Notes: generated from the letters alone by a model not told the origin. Positions 17,836-27,874 are shown, counted from the stretch's first letter. The stretch is 64,000 nt of DNA from Microtetraspora sp. NBRC 16547 (GCF_030268965.1 NZ_BSSE01000002.1:519540-583539); one strand, 5' to 3'. A program made the numbers and translations.

Positions 17836-19200
17836 TCAAGGCCGTTGTGCGGGGACGCGCGTGGTCACCGTGGTCACCGTGGTCACGGAGGTCACACGGT
17901 CGGGGCGACGCGTGATGAGGCGTCCCATCGACATGATCCAGAAGCCGGTGCCGAGGACGGCGAGGGCCAGCGTCCCCCACGCGAAGGGAAGTGCCGTCGC
18001 CAAGGCTCCGGACGTCGTCCAGCCGGCGGCGAGCAGCGTTCCGACGAGCAGGGCCGCCTCGGTGCTGAGGTAGGCGAGCCGCCAGCCCGGCCTTCCCATT
18101 GCGAGGGGAAGGACATTGGACCAGCAGGCCACGCCCTTCACGCAGGCGGCGCCGAGCAGCAACATCGCCACCGCGCCAGTGGCCGCGTATTCCGGTCCAT
18201 AGGCCATGGCGATGATGGTGCCGATCACCGGAAGCGCGGCGGCGGCCGTCACCGCCCCGCCCGCCGCGAGCAGCAGCGTGGCGCGCTTGATGTCACGTTT
18301 GATGAGAGTCTCCCCGGCTCCCTGCGCGGCGGCCTGCGCGAGCCGTGGGTACAGCATCGCCGCGACCGGGACGGCCAGGTTGGCGTAGAAGCGCCCGGGA
18401 GCCATCGCGATCTTGAGGATGGTGACGAGGGGCGGGCCGCCGACAAGGCCCGCGACGGCGAGGATGCCGAAGTCGGAGATGCTCGCCACGCTCGTGCCGA
18501 TCGAGGTCGACAGGGTGAACCGAAGAATCCCTGCGGGCAGCGGTGGGCTGCTGCCACCGCGCGCGCCCAGAGTCCGGGTCACCGCGCGCGACGCGAGCAG
18601 ACAGAAGCCCGCCGCCATCAGCAGGGCGGCCGCCGCCTGACCGGCCAGATAGAGCAGCGGGCCGCCGACGAAGAGCCCGGCAAGGGACAATCCGAACGTA
18701 AGGAGCGCACCCTGCACACGCAGGAGTCCTGACGCGTTCAACCGGTCCGCCAGCGCGAACCCCGCGAACGCCGTGCCGTTCGGTGCCGTGGCGCCTCGCC
18801 AGACCACCGAGAGGGCGATCATGAGTGCCAGGCCGTCCGAGACGACGCCGAGGAACCATGCGCCCAGAACCGCTGCCAGGGCGGCCGTGGTCGCCGCCAG
18901 GCCGATCCCCGCGTCCAGGCGCAGGAGACGGAGGAACAGCGCGCTGCCACGGCCGCTGCGCCGCTGCTCCAGGGGGACGAACCGCTGCGCGGCGTTCTCC
19001 AGGCAGGGATCGCACAGGAGGAACCAGATGTTCGCGACGGACTGGGCGAAGATGACCTGCCCGGAGGTCTCGGTTCCGGTCACCCGGACGAGCGCGATCA
19101 GGCTGAGCGTGGGCAGCATGGCCTCGCCGATCCCGGCCGAGCTCAGCGATGTGAAGGTCCGCAGGTGTCGCCCACCCGGCAGCCGCTCCCTGAGATTCAC
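17836..19200 (-). CDS. Polysaccharide flippase (Wzx/MATE-like membrane protein)
   Basis: GTG 19200, overlapping the previous stop as GTGA, gives 454 residues with about 12-14 hydrophobic helices and few charges. The arrangement matches oligosaccharide flippases of the MOP superfamily, although no single diagnostic motif is present. In a Wzx/Wzy locus it would move the undecaprenyl-diphosphate-linked repeat unit outward. The last residues read as a short VTT repeat encoded by four 9-bp units, an odd polar tail. It is co-transcribed with a GT4 gene upstream. Confidence 0.75.
   Translation of the reverse strand: MNLRERLPGGRHLRTFTSLSSAGIGEAMLPTLSLIALVRVTGTETSGQVIFAQSVANIWFLLCDPCLENAAQRFVPLEQRRSGRGSALFLRLLRLDAGIGLAATTAALAAVLGAWFLGVVSDGLALMIALSVVWRGATAPNGTAFAGFALADRLNASGLLRVQGALLTFGLSLAGLFVGGPLLYLAGQAAAALLMAAGFCLLASRAVTRTLGARGGSSPPLPAGILRFTLSTSIGTSVASISDFGILAVAGLVGGPPLVTILKIAMAPGRFYANLAVPVAAMLYPRLAQAAAQGAGETLIKRDIKRATLLLAAGGAVTAAAALPVIGTIIAMAYGPEYAATGAVAMLLLGAACVKGVACWSNVLPLAMGRPGWRLAYLSTEAALLVGTLLAAGWTTSGALATALPFAWGTLALAVLGTGFWIMSMGRLITRRPDRVTSVTTVTTVTTRVPAQRP
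17861..17896. repeat. Four 9-bp direct repeats within the flippase 3' end
   Basis: GTGGTCACC twice, then two variants (GTGGTCACG, GAGGTCACA), run without gaps. Read on the minus strand they encode the Val-Thr-Thr repeats at the flippase C-terminus. Copy number could vary by slippage without shifting the frame. Confidence 0.6.
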
Positions 19201-20303
19201 ACTGCCGCCAGGGCAGGAACCCCGTGGATGACTTTCTCGTACCAATCCTCGATGCGCGCGGCCACCACCGGCCAGTCGGCATCCTCGGCGGCGCGGACCC
19301 CCTTTTCGATCATCCGCCGGCGCCCTTCGTCGTCATCGAGGAGAGCGCCGAGCTGGGCGACCAGGTCGGTCGCCGACTCCGAACGGAAGATCCGATAGCA
19401 GTCCCGTGGGACCACCGGGTCGAGTGAGGCGTCCGACGAGACGAGGACGGCGGCGCCGAGCGCCATGGCTTCCAGTGCCGCGGTCGGTATCCCCTCACCG
19501 ATGGCGCGCAGCCTCCGGGACGACTGCACGAAGACCTCCGCCCGGCTCACCAGTGAATAGACCCGATCGGGGGAGAGATGTCCGGCCAGCTCGACCCCAG
19601 GACCCATGGCCGCGAGCCGCCGCAGCCGGTCTCGTTCCGGCCCGTCTCCGGCGATGACGAGGCGGACATCCGGCCGGGCCGCCCGCACCCGGTGGAAAGC
19701 CTCGATGGTCAGCTCGTGGTTCTTCACCTGCACCAGCGAGCCCACGCTGACGATCAGTCCGCGCTGGAGTCGCCCACGGTCACGGAACCCGGCGAGATGG
19801 CCGAAGTTCACCCCGCTCGGCACCACGCGGATGAGCCGATCGGGAATGCCGACGGAGAGCAGCTCCCCCTCCGGCCGCCCACCCACCACGATGAATCCGT
19901 CGACGTGGCGGAACGCCCAGGGCATGATCCAGCGCTGGTGCATCGCGAGGGCGCCATGAACGTGAAGGACGAGTGGCATGCCGAGGCGCCGCGCGGCGGG
20001 GCCGAGCGCGAGCGCCTCCCGATGATCACCGTGCAGGTGGATGACATCGAGCCCGCGTACGCGGGGCAGGGCCGTGGCGCAGTCCATCGCGAAGGCGATC
20101 TCATCGGACTTCAGGGCGGCCGCCCGGCCAGGCCAGGTGCGGGCCAGGGGCAACGGCTCTGTGCCGGGAAGGATCTCGCCTCGCCGGTGCGCGACGACCA
20201 CCTCGTGTCCGCGACGCAACTGCTCGCGGACGAGCCGTTCGATATAAAGTTCCTTGCCTCCGGGCTCCGGCGGCAGTCGATATCCGATGTGCAGAATCCT
20301 CAC
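19197..20303 (-). CDS. Family 4 glycosyltransferase
   Basis: The 368-residue GT-B enzyme begins MRILHIGYRLPPEPGG with the GGKE donor loop. The C-terminal domain has an IVSVGSLVQVKNH block, GDGPERDRL and the EGIPTAALEAMALG E-x7-E motif that binds the nucleotide-sugar phosphates. Retaining transfer from a UDP- or GDP-sugar to a lipid-linked glycan is expected for the family. Linkage and donor are unknown. It lies between the candidate polymerase (21 nt upstream) and the flippase (4-nt overlap), so it is part of the repeat-unit assembly operon. Confidence 0.87.
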   Translation of the reverse strand: MRILHIGYRLPPEPGGKELYIERLVREQLRRGHEVVVAHRRGEILPGTEPLPLARTWPGRAAALKSDEIAFAMDCATALPRVRGLDVIHLHGDHREALALGPAARRLGMPLVLHVHGALAMHQRWIMPWAFRHVDGFIVVGGRPEGELLSVGIPDRLIRVVPSGVNFGHLAGFRDRGRLQRGLIVSVGSLVQVKNHELTIEAFHRVRAARPDVRLVIAGDGPERDRLRRLAAMGPGVELAGHLSPDRVYSLVSRAEVFVQSSRRLRAIGEGIPTAALEAMALGAAVLVSSDASLDPVVPRDCYRIFRSESATDLVAQLGALLDDDEGRRRMIEKGVRAAEDADWPVVAARIEDWYEKVIHGVPALAAV

Positions 20304-20324
20304 GTCGGGCTCCTGGCTGGTGTT

Positions 20325-21557
20325 TCAGAGAATTGAGTGTTCAGGCGTCTGGGAAGGCTCCGGGGCGGGGCGCTGCCTGGCCCGCGTCCAGGCGAACGCG
20401 GACAGCAGGCTCACGACCATGACGATCGGCATCCGTTGCCGGAAGATGAGACCGATGTTGGACATGCTCGTCGCGTACGCGATCGTGCAGGGCACGACGA
20501 AGAGCAGGATGATCATGAGCAAGCGGCGGTCATGACGCCACAGGTCGCGTACTCCTCTCAGCGCCCAGAAGAGGAGGTAGTACCACACCAGCGTTTCGAT
20601 TTTTCCGAGCTGCAGCACCATGCTTCCGCCCGTCCAGGGGAACGGTGACAGCAGCGTGTAGAAGAGCTTCGGCAGGATCGCGCTCCACGGATTTCCGCCG
20701 TCATCGAAGACGACACCGGAACCTCCCTCCGCGTTCTCGCTGCGCACCACTTCCGACTGGCCCTGATCCAGTTGTCCCTGGATTGTCTCTATTGCCACAT
20801 TCTGCGTCGCGTCGGGGAAGAGTATGAAGAGCGAAAGAAATCCGGTAAAGAGGGCGAGCGTGCACATGGGGAGAGCGCGCTTGGAGCCGACGAAGCCGAG
20901 GAGAAGCGGCAGCCCGCACATGAAAACCATGTAGGGGCGTACGTTCCACAGCGCCCACAGCAGCGGCGCGAGCAGCAGCAGCTTCCGGATATCGAATTTC
21001 TGCACGTTCGAAGCGGCCAGACCGAGGCACGCCACGACGAGGAACGCGTTGAAACCGTCCTTGAACGTGCTCGACGTGTGCAGCAGAAGCGCGGGCATGA
21101 ACGCCGTGAGGACGAGGAGCCGGTAGGCGGCCCGCTCGTCGGCCCCGATCAACCTGGCGAATCGGTACATGACGATGCACAGCGCGCAGGCGATCAATGC
21201 CACCACGGATGTGCACGCCAAGGTGGCCGGACCGCCGCACAGGTAGAAGACCAACGCGAAGATGTTGCAGGGCACCGCGACGGAATAGAGGCCGCTGATC
21301 TGGTCCGAGGTGACGAACTGGACGCCCTCACGTTTCCAGTACGCGACGATCTCCAGCGCCCTTTTCTCGTAGGCGTAATTGTCGCCGCCGTACGGCAGCA
21401 GGCCAGTGCGTATGACCAGGGCGTGAATGAGCAATCGTGCGGCGAAGGCCAGGAGCAGCACCCACAGGGCGCGCCGCACCACCTGCCCGTCCAAGCAGGA
21501 TTGAACGAGGAAGACGAGTATTGCCGCGGTCACTGCGACGACTATGTATTCCACCAA
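20325..21557 (-). CDS. Polytopic membrane protein, candidate polysaccharide polymerase (Wzy)
   Basis: The 410-residue protein has about ten hydrophobic segments. One large hydrophilic loop (about 265-300) is rich in Gln, Glu, Ser and Gly, and a short charged C-terminus follows. An early external segment reads GGDNYAYEKRAL. Wzy polymerases are poorly conserved and are usually identified by this topology and by a place beside a flippase. It is the first gene of the minus-strand assembly operon, divergent from another membrane protein across 242 nt. A glycosyltransferase of the GT39/ArnT type is the main alternative. Confidence 0.6.
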   Translation of the reverse strand: MVEYIVVAVTAAILVFLVQSCLDGQVVRRALWVLLLAFAARLLIHALVIRTGLLPYGGDNYAYEKRALEIVAYWKREGVQFVTSDQISGLYSVAVPCNIFALVFYLCGGPATLACTSVVALIACALCIVMYRFARLIGADERAAYRLLVLTAFMPALLLHTSSTFKDGFNAFLVVACLGLAASNVQKFDIRKLLLLAPLLWALWNVRPYMVFMCGLPLLLGFVGSKRALPMCTLALFTGFLSLFILFPDATQNVAIETIQGQLDQGQSEVVRSENAEGGSGVVFDDGGNPWSAILPKLFYTLLSPFPWTGGSMVLQLGKIETLVWYYLLFWALRGVRDLWRHDRRLLMIILLFVVPCTIAYATSMSNIGLIFRQRMPIVMVVSLLSAFAWTRARQRPAPEPSQTPEHSIL

Positions 21558-21799
21558 GAATCACCTGAATGCCGGGGTAGCCGGGAGGTCGAGTCAATGT
21601 AACCGGGAGAAGCCCGCAGGATGTCGGATGCGTGGCCGCCCGATATGTCAAGTCCCCGTAAACAATCGATCCGGCAACGCCGTCGCATTGAGTATCGTCG
21701 GGCAACATCTCTTGACTGCACCATTGCGAATCATTACGGAAGACGGCTCGATGGCGTGGCTCTCCGGCGCGGCTTTCGCCTGCTGGTACAACCGTCGTC

Positions 21800-23239
21800 A
21801 TGACAATCCACACGAGCGCCGTGACGGATACTCCGCAGGGCTTCGGCCAGGCTGCTTCGACAGAATCTACGGCCGGGACGCGCCGCGCCACCACACTCGT
21901 TGTGGCGGGGATTCTTTTCGTTTTCACGGTCGTCCAGCGGCCCGCACGTAACTTCCATTTCGACGCCCAGGCGTACTGGTCGGGGGCCAAGGCCGCGTGG
22001 GCGAATCTTTTCAGCGGTTTGAGATCCCATGCCGGTTTAGGGCAATTTACTGGTGGCAGCTCGGCCGTCAACCCCGAATCGGCGACAGGGCTTGACTCGC
22101 TCCTCGAGGTGCCCCTACGCCTGCGCGGAATACTGTCGTACCTCGCCTATTCGCCGGCGGCGCTGGTGGATCGTTTCTTCCCCGGCGTGGGCCAGTCCGC
22201 GGTCCTCATCGAGAACTCGCTCATCATCGCGGTGGTCGGAGCCATGGTGCTCCCGGCCATGGCGAGGGCGCTGGGAACGCGAAGCCCCGTCGTCGTATAC
22301 GGATGCGCGGCCCTGGTCTGGCTCGTGGCCGCGCGATTCGCACCGTATCCGCTGACGGACCTGCCCGCGGCCGCCGCATTCCTCTGCGCCGTCCTCTTCG
22401 CGTCGAGGCGATCGCGCTGGGGAATCGCGCTGACGGGCCTGTGCGCGGCGATCGCCTTCAATATCCGGCCGGCCTACCTCCTCCCGGTGGCGGCGGTCAC
22501 GGCGGCGGTGGTGGTCGTCCACCGGTTCCGCGCCCTCTGGCTGCTTCCCGGTGCGGCCGTTGCCCTTCTTCCACAGTTCCTTCTGAATCTCATGTGGGGG
22601 TTCTGGTGGGTTCCGATGCCGCCCGCGACATGGGCCCTGGCGCGTTTCCAGGCCGAATTCGGCTCCTACGTGGTCAGATATGACACTGTCCTGTCCGATT
22701 TGCCGCGGCAGTACTACTGCGACCCCCACATGGCGGCCGCCGCCCAGGGCGGATTCATCCGGACCTTGCTGACCAATCTTCCCTGGTCGGCCGGATTCCT
22801 CGCCGAGAAGTTCTCGGCGGCATTGGCATGGTCGCCGGCCACGCCGTACAGTGACCCGGCTGCCACGGAGAACTACAGCTCACTCCTGCCGCTTTCGGTG
22901 ATAACCGTGTGCGGAGCCCTGGCCCTGATCGCCTTGGCGGTGCGCAGCCGTCGCGGGCCGCTCCGCGGCTATTCCGTGACCGTGGTCGCGGCGCTGCTGG
23001 GGGCATGCGCCACGCTCGTCACGTCGACGACCGAGACGCGGTTCGCGCTTCCCGTCATCCTGCTCGGCATCCTGGGCTGCGCTCTGCTCCTGTCGCGAGG
23101 AGGGCGGGCGATGGGCCGCGGCTGGTGGCTCGCGGCAGGGGTCGGCACCGTGCTGGTGGTGACCTTCGCCGTGGTGGGGCTCGGACACCCGCTGCAGACC
23201 GGATCGGAAAACCCGCAAGCCTGCGCGGCCCTGCACTGA
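21800..23239 (+). CDS. Polytopic membrane protein, GT-C (GT87/GT39-like) glycosyltransferase candidate
   Basis: The 479-residue protein has a first helix at about 31-48, then an external loop with FHFDAQAYWSGAKAAW, resembling the D-x-x-x-Y start of the GT87 mannosyltransferase family. About ten further helices follow. There is no soluble C-terminal domain, unlike the three large paralogues. No ribosome-binding site is obvious before ATG 21800. It is alone on the plus strand between a divergent polymerase candidate and a convergent amidotransferase gene, 11 nt from its end. Donor would be a polyprenyl-phosphate sugar if the GT-C reading holds. Confidence 0.6.
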   Translation: MTIHTSAVTDTPQGFGQAASTESTAGTRRATTLVVAGILFVFTVVQRPARNFHFDAQAYWSGAKAAWANLFSGLRSHAGLGQFTGGSSAVNPESATGLDSLLEVPLRLRGILSYLAYSPAALVDRFFPGVGQSAVLIENSLIIAVVGAMVLPAMARALGTRSPVVVYGCAALVWLVAARFAPYPLTDLPAAAAFLCAVLFASRRSRWGIALTGLCAAIAFNIRPAYLLPVAAVTAAVVVVHRFRALWLLPGAAVALLPQFLLNLMWGFWWVPMPPATWALARFQAEFGSYVVRYDTVLSDLPRQYYCDPHMAAAAQGGFIRTLLTNLPWSAGFLAEKFSAALAWSPATPYSDPAATENYSSLLPLSVITVCGALALIALAVRSRRGPLRGYSVTVVAALLGACATLVTSTTETRFALPVILLGILGCALLLSRGGRAMGRGWWLAAGVGTVLVVTFAVVGLGHPLQTGSENPQACAALH

Positions 23240-23250
23240 ACGTTTTCCGC

Positions 23251-25140
23251 TCAGCATGCGCTGCCGGCCAGGTGACCTGCCTGTGCCCGCTGCCAGAGCT
23301 CGAACTGCAGCAACGACCAGAGAATGTCACTGTGGTCCGCGCCCCCCATGTGCCGCAGCAGCAGATCGCGTACGGCCGCCGGCCTGAACAGCCCGCGGCC
23401 GCGCGCCGTTTCGTCAGTCAGGACCTGCCAGGCCAGGTCACGCAGTTCGCCGCGGAGCCAGGCGGCGAGCGGCACGCCGAATCCCTTCTTGGGACAGCGC
23501 AGCAGCTCCTCCGGCAGCCAGTCGGCGACGGCTCGCTTCAGCAGCAGCTTGGTCTGGCCGCGGTGGACCTTCAGCGCGCCGGGGAGTCCGGCGGCCCACT
23601 CCATCAGGTGGTGGTCCAGGAACGGTGACCTGCCCTCCAGCGAGTGCGCCATCGTGGTGGTGTCGACCTTCACCAGAAGGTCGCCGGGAAGGTACGACAT
23701 GATGTCGGCGTCCTGAGCGCGGGCAAGATCTGTCCCGGCGCGCGAACCCAGAAAGAGATCCTCGACCAGACTGCCGCTGTCCACCCCACCCAGCAGGTCG
23801 CACAGCTCGTCGCTGTAGATCCTCGTCTTCTGCTCCTCGGTACAGCGGCGCATCAACCCCGCGTAGCGGCGTGAGGGAGGATCGGCGGCAAACCGGATGA
23901 GACGACCGAGCCGCCGGCGCAGGGTCCCGTAGTCGCTCCGCTCGACCATCGCGGCACCGAGGCGCCCGCACGCCTCCGCCAGCGGGCGCGGTAGGCGAGG
24001 CATCCCGCGAGCCATGTTCATGAGGGCGTAGCGCTGGTAACCGCCGAAGGACTCGTCGCCGCCGTCGCCGTTGAGCGCGACCGTGACATGCCGTCGGCTC
24101 AGCTCCGCGACGTAGAAGCTCGGGATCGCCGAGGAGTCGGCGAACGGTTCGTCGAACTGCCAGGCGAGACGCGGCAGCACGTCGAGCATGTCCGGTGTGA
24201 CGACCAGCTCGTGGTGATCGGTGCCGTACCGCTCCGCCACCATCCGCGCCTTGTGGCGCTCGTCGTACCGGCTGTCCTCGAAACCGATGCAGAAGGTCTT
24301 GACCGGCTCGCGGCTGTGCCGCGCCATGGCGGCGACGACCACCGACGAGTCGATCCCCCCGGAGAGGAACGCTCCGACAGGGCGCTCACTTACCATGCGG
24401 ATCCTCGTGGCCTCCAGGATCAGCTCGCGCAGCCGCTCCTCCTCCTCGCGCACGTCGGACACCCGGCGCGTGGTCCAGTCCGGCGACCAGTAACGGTGCA
24501 CCGTGCTCCGGCCCCGCTCCCAGATCAGCACATGCCCGGGCGGGAGCTTGTGCACTCCCCGATAAATCGACCACGGCGCCGGAACGTACTGATAGGTGAG
24601 GTAGTGATGGAGCGCGACCGGATCTACCTCCCTGCGCATGCCGGGGTCCTGGGCGAGCGACTTCAGCTCCGACCCGAAGCAGATCTCGTCGCCGTCAGAC
24701 CGCCAGTACAGCGGTTTCTTGCCGACGCGGTCGCGCGCGAGGACGAGCCGCCGCCGGGCGCGATCCCAGATGGCGAAGGCGAACATCCCTCGCAGCCGGT
24801 GGACCATGTCGGCGCCGTACTCCTCGTAGAGGTGCACGAGACATTCGGAATCACCTGTGGAGGACAGCCGGTGCCCGCGCCGTTCCAGGTCCCGCCGCAA
24901 CTCGGCGAAGTTGTAGATCTCGCCGTTGAAGACCGCGACGACCATGCCGTCCTCGCTGCGGACCGGCTGGTCGCCGGTGGCCACATCGATGATCGCGAGC
25001 CGCCGCATACCCAGCGCCGCGTTCTCGTCGCTGTAGAAGCCCTCGCCGTCAGGTCCCCGGTGCACGATCGCATCGCACATCCGCCGCACGATCTCGGGGT
25101 CCGGTGCCGCCGTCGATGCGATCCCCGCTATCCCGCACAT
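23251..25140 (-). CDS. Asparagine synthase (glutamine-hydrolysing) family amidotransferase
   Basis: ATG 25140 gives 629 residues beginning MCGIAG, which exposes Cys2 as the class II glutaminase nucleophile. The synthetase half carries the PP-loop SGGIDSS and a long alpha-helical C-terminus. Members inside polysaccharide loci often amidate a uronic acid or other carboxylate of the glycan instead of making free asparagine. The nearby UDP-HexNAc-uronate enzyme makes this attractive, but it is inference. Start and the preceding GT4 stop share one base (TGATG), indicating translational coupling. Confidence 0.88.
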   Translation of the reverse strand: MCGIAGIASTAAPDPEIVRRMCDAIVHRGPDGEGFYSDENAALGMRRLAIIDVATGDQPVRSEDGMVVAVFNGEIYNFAELRRDLERRGHRLSSTGDSECLVHLYEEYGADMVHRLRGMFAFAIWDRARRRLVLARDRVGKKPLYWRSDGDEICFGSELKSLAQDPGMRREVDPVALHHYLTYQYVPAPWSIYRGVHKLPPGHVLIWERGRSTVHRYWSPDWTTRRVSDVREEEERLRELILEATRIRMVSERPVGAFLSGGIDSSVVVAAMARHSREPVKTFCIGFEDSRYDERHKARMVAERYGTDHHELVVTPDMLDVLPRLAWQFDEPFADSSAIPSFYVAELSRRHVTVALNGDGGDESFGGYQRYALMNMARGMPRLPRPLAEACGRLGAAMVERSDYGTLRRRLGRLIRFAADPPSRRYAGLMRRCTEEQKTRIYSDELCDLLGGVDSGSLVEDLFLGSRAGTDLARAQDADIMSYLPGDLLVKVDTTTMAHSLEGRSPFLDHHLMEWAAGLPGALKVHRGQTKLLLKRAVADWLPEELLRCPKKGFGVPLAAWLRGELRDLAWQVLTDETARGRGLFRPAAVRDLLLRHMGGADHSDILWSLLQFELWQRAQAGHLAGSAC

Positions 25141-26324
25141 CAGGCCCCCACTCCCCTGGCCAGCTCCTCGTAGAGCTCTTCGAACCATTCGGCCGTGTCG
25201 GCCATGTCCACGCTCTCCGTGCCGGACAGGGCGCCGGCCCGCAGCTCGCGATGCGTTCGCGGATCCATCGCCCGGATGATCGCCTCGGCGAGGGCGCCGG
25301 CCGAGCCCGGCTCGCTCAAGATCCCGTTCCGGCCGGAGGTGACCAGATCGGGCAGTCCCCCGACCCGGGTGGAGACGACGGGCACCCCCGCCGCGAGCGC
25401 CTCCATGACCACGACGGGCAGCCCCTCGTGGTCGGAGCTGAGAACCAGCAGGTCGGCCGCCGCGACAAGCCTTCTGGCCTCGGGAACCGACCCGAGGACG
25501 CGCACGTGCCCGTCGAGGCGCCGCTCCTTGACTTCGCGAACGGTGTCGTCCCGCAACGGTCCGTCACCCGCGAGTATGAAGACGGCGTCCGGGCGGGTCC
25601 GCACCACCTCGGAGGCGGCCCGGACGAGCATGCGGTGATTCTTCTCGGGCCGGAAGTTGGCGACGAGGGTGCACAGGAAGGCGTTCTCAGGCACGTCGAA
25701 CTCGCGCCGCACGTCGGTCGCCCGTGCGGCCCACCGCCGCTGCTCCCGCACGTCGACACCGTGCACTCGGGTCAGGACATGACGGGAACCGATGACGGCG
25801 CGAGACCGCGCCACAGCCGGTGACACGGCTACGGTGCGGTCGTCCAGCCCCCGGGTGAGGCGGTCGAGATACATCGTTTTCGGCCATTGCACGCAATGAA
25901 CCGTCGAAACGAGGGCGGGCCGACGCCTGGTGAGCCGGACGAACGGGCGGAGCGCGATGGCGGGGGCCGGGGAATGCACATTCAAGACGTCGGGCGCTAT
26001 CCGGCGGACCGTGGCGACAAGCCTGGCGTAGGCCAGCGGCCGCGGGCACGAACTGAGATCGATGACTGTCACTCCGGCTGAGCGCAACCGCTCGATGAGC
26101 TCTCCGGTCGATGCCCGCAGGCAGATCACCGTGTAGTCCACGGCGCGGTTCACCGTACGCCTCCGGGCCACCACAAGTCGCTCGACGAGCAGCACCTCCG
26201 CGCCTCCGATGTCGAGGGTCTTCACGACCTCGCATACCCGGAGATCGTTCAAGGCGCGCCCACCCGGTGCCACCACATCATCTTGATCACAGCCGGAACT
26301 GGACCGACAGTCCATGTAATCCAC
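25140..26324 (-). CDS. Family 4 glycosyltransferase
   Basis: A GT-B glycosyltransferase of up to 394 residues. The recognisable fold begins near residue 27 (VCEVVKTLDIGGAEVLLVERL), so TTG 26252 or GTG 26273 may be the true start rather than ATG 26324. The C-terminal domain shows VANFRPEKNH, LAGDGPLRDD and the E-x7-E motif in EGLPVVVMEALAAG. It transfers a sugar to the lipid-linked repeat unit; donor unknown. Translationally coupled to the amidotransferase gene. Promoter presumably in the 368-nt divergent gap. Confidence 0.85.
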   Translation of the reverse strand: MDYMDCRSSSGCDQDDVVAPGGRALNDLRVCEVVKTLDIGGAEVLLVERLVVARRRTVNRAVDYTVICLRASTGELIERLRSAGVTVIDLSSCPRPLAYARLVATVRRIAPDVLNVHSPAPAIALRPFVRLTRRRPALVSTVHCVQWPKTMYLDRLTRGLDDRTVAVSPAVARSRAVIGSRHVLTRVHGVDVREQRRWAARATDVRREFDVPENAFLCTLVANFRPEKNHRMLVRAASEVVRTRPDAVFILAGDGPLRDDTVREVKERRLDGHVRVLGSVPEARRLVAAADLLVLSSDHEGLPVVVMEALAAGVPVVSTRVGGLPDLVTSGRNGILSEPGSAGALAEAIIRAMDPRTHRELRAGALSGTESVDMADTAEWFEELYEELARGVGA

Positions 26325-26692
26325 CTACCGATTCTTTGTCTGCGCCATCCGGAATCGCGGGTTCGGAGAGCCCTGGGATCACATCGCGTCGACTCGACGA
26401 GTGCGCCGGATATGTAAAGGAAAGACATCGCGACGGGCGGGCGACAAGTGAAACACGGCCCCCTTGACCGCTCCTTTTCATCGAACTCGGGCCACCCATC
26501 CACACGCAGGGCATGGCCGTTCACACCGCTGTGAGCTGCAGCTCAGTTCGATCCGCACGGACCGCGGACGCTCGATCATGTTCGGGTACCGAATTCGGAA
26601 ACTCTTCGCCGTCACGGTGAGCGCACCGTTGCGGAGATCCGCGTGCGAGTTAGCTTCTCCGGCGTGAGGCAGGCCTGTCAGCGAGGAGCACT
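26325..26692. promoter_or_regulatory. Divergent intergenic region between two GT4 genes
   Basis: The 368 nt hold no convincing gene. Both flanking operons start here, so promoters for each direction are expected. The only clear element is a perfect inverted repeat TTCGG-GTA-CCGAA at 26581-26593, about 110 nt before the plus-strand start, a possible repressor site. Confidence 0.4.
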
Positions 26693-27874
26693 ATGAAGCC
26701 GGACAGCCGGATTCGTGTCATGGAAATCATTGCCCGGATGAACGTCGGCGGCCCGGCCACGCAGGTTTTGGGACTGTCGGAGGGACTGAACTCCGAGGAG
26801 TTCGACCACCGGCTCTACACCGGCTACGTCGACGACGATGAAGGCGACCATCTGCGCCTGCGCGACGCGTCCGTACGGGTACATCGGGTGCGCGGCCTCG
26901 GCAGGTCGATCAGCCCGGCGAACGACTTCCGCGCCCTCTTCCAACTGGTCAGCGCCATGCGAAGATTCCGGCCGCACATCGTGCACACCCGTACGGCCAA
27001 GGCGGGAGCGCTCGGCCGGACGGCGGCCCGCCTGTCGGGGGTCGGGGCGGCGCGGATCCACGTGTTCCACGGCCACCTGCTGACCGGATACTTCTCCCCC
27101 GCCCGACTGCAGATCTACATAAGGACGGAGCGGGCGCTCGCCTCGATGTCGGACCGGCTGGTGACCGTCGGCGCCCAGGTCCGCGACGAACTGCTCGCCG
27201 CAGGTATCGGGCGGCCGGAGCAGTACGTCGTCATCCCGCCCGGCGTGCGGCTGGGTACGGTGCCCGGCCGGGAGGCGGCCCGCGCCGAGCTGGGACTCCC
27301 CAGCGACGCGCCGGTCGTCGCCTACGTGGGACGGCTCACCCAGATCAAGCGGCCCGACCGCTTCCTCGACGTGGCGCACGCGGTGCTCCGCCACATACCC
27401 ACCTGCCGGTTCGTCGTCTGCGGTGACGGCGAGCTACGAGAGGAGCTGGAGCGCGGCATCGAGCCCGCCCGGGGCTCCTTCCACCTGCTCGGGTGGAGAA
27501 GGGACGTAGAAGCGGTCTACGCCGCCGCCGACGTGGTGCTGATGACCGCGGACAACGAGGGCACACCGCTGACGCTCGTGGAGGCGGGCATGGCCGGAAC
27601 CCCCGTCGTCTCCACCCGCGTCGGCAGCATCGCCGAGATCGTGCGCGACGGCCACACAGGCCTCCTCGCCGCTCCCGACGCCGCCGAGCTCGCGCAGCAC
27701 GTCGTGCGGCTGCTCTCGGACACCGACCTGTCCCGCCGGATGGGCGAGGCGGCACGGGACTGGACGACGGGCGCGTTCGGCGTCGAGCGCCTCGTCTCGG
27801 ACACCGAAGCCCTGTACCGATCACTTCGCGACGTCTCCCGGCACCGTCTTACTCCTGAGAGAAGCAACACGTGA
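26693..27874 (+). CDS. Family 4 glycosyltransferase
   Basis: The 393-residue GT-B enzyme starts at ATG 26693 behind a GAGGAG sequence. N-terminal motif IARMNVGGPATQVLGL; an HTRTAKAGALGR helix typical of WbpH/PglA-like transferases; C-terminal VAYVGRLTQIKRPD, CGDGELRE and E-x7-E in EGTPLTLVEAGMAG. It opens the plus-strand operon GT4, two epimerases, initiating transferase and autokinase. Its stop overlaps the first epimerase start (GTGA). Likely adds an early sugar of the repeat unit; donor unproven. Confidence 0.87.
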   Translation: MKPDSRIRVMEIIARMNVGGPATQVLGLSEGLNSEEFDHRLYTGYVDDDEGDHLRLRDASVRVHRVRGLGRSISPANDFRALFQLVSAMRRFRPHIVHTRTAKAGALGRTAARLSGVGAARIHVFHGHLLTGYFSPARLQIYIRTERALASMSDRLVTVGAQVRDELLAAGIGRPEQYVVIPPGVRLGTVPGREAARAELGLPSDAPVVAYVGRLTQIKRPDRFLDVAHAVLRHIPTCRFVVCGDGELREELERGIEPARGSFHLLGWRRDVEAVYAAADVVLMTADNEGTPLTLVEAGMAGTPVVSTRVGSIAEIVRDGHTGLLAAPDAAELAQHVVRLLSDTDLSRRMGEAARDWTTGAFGVERLVSDTEALYRSLRDVSRHRLTPERSNT

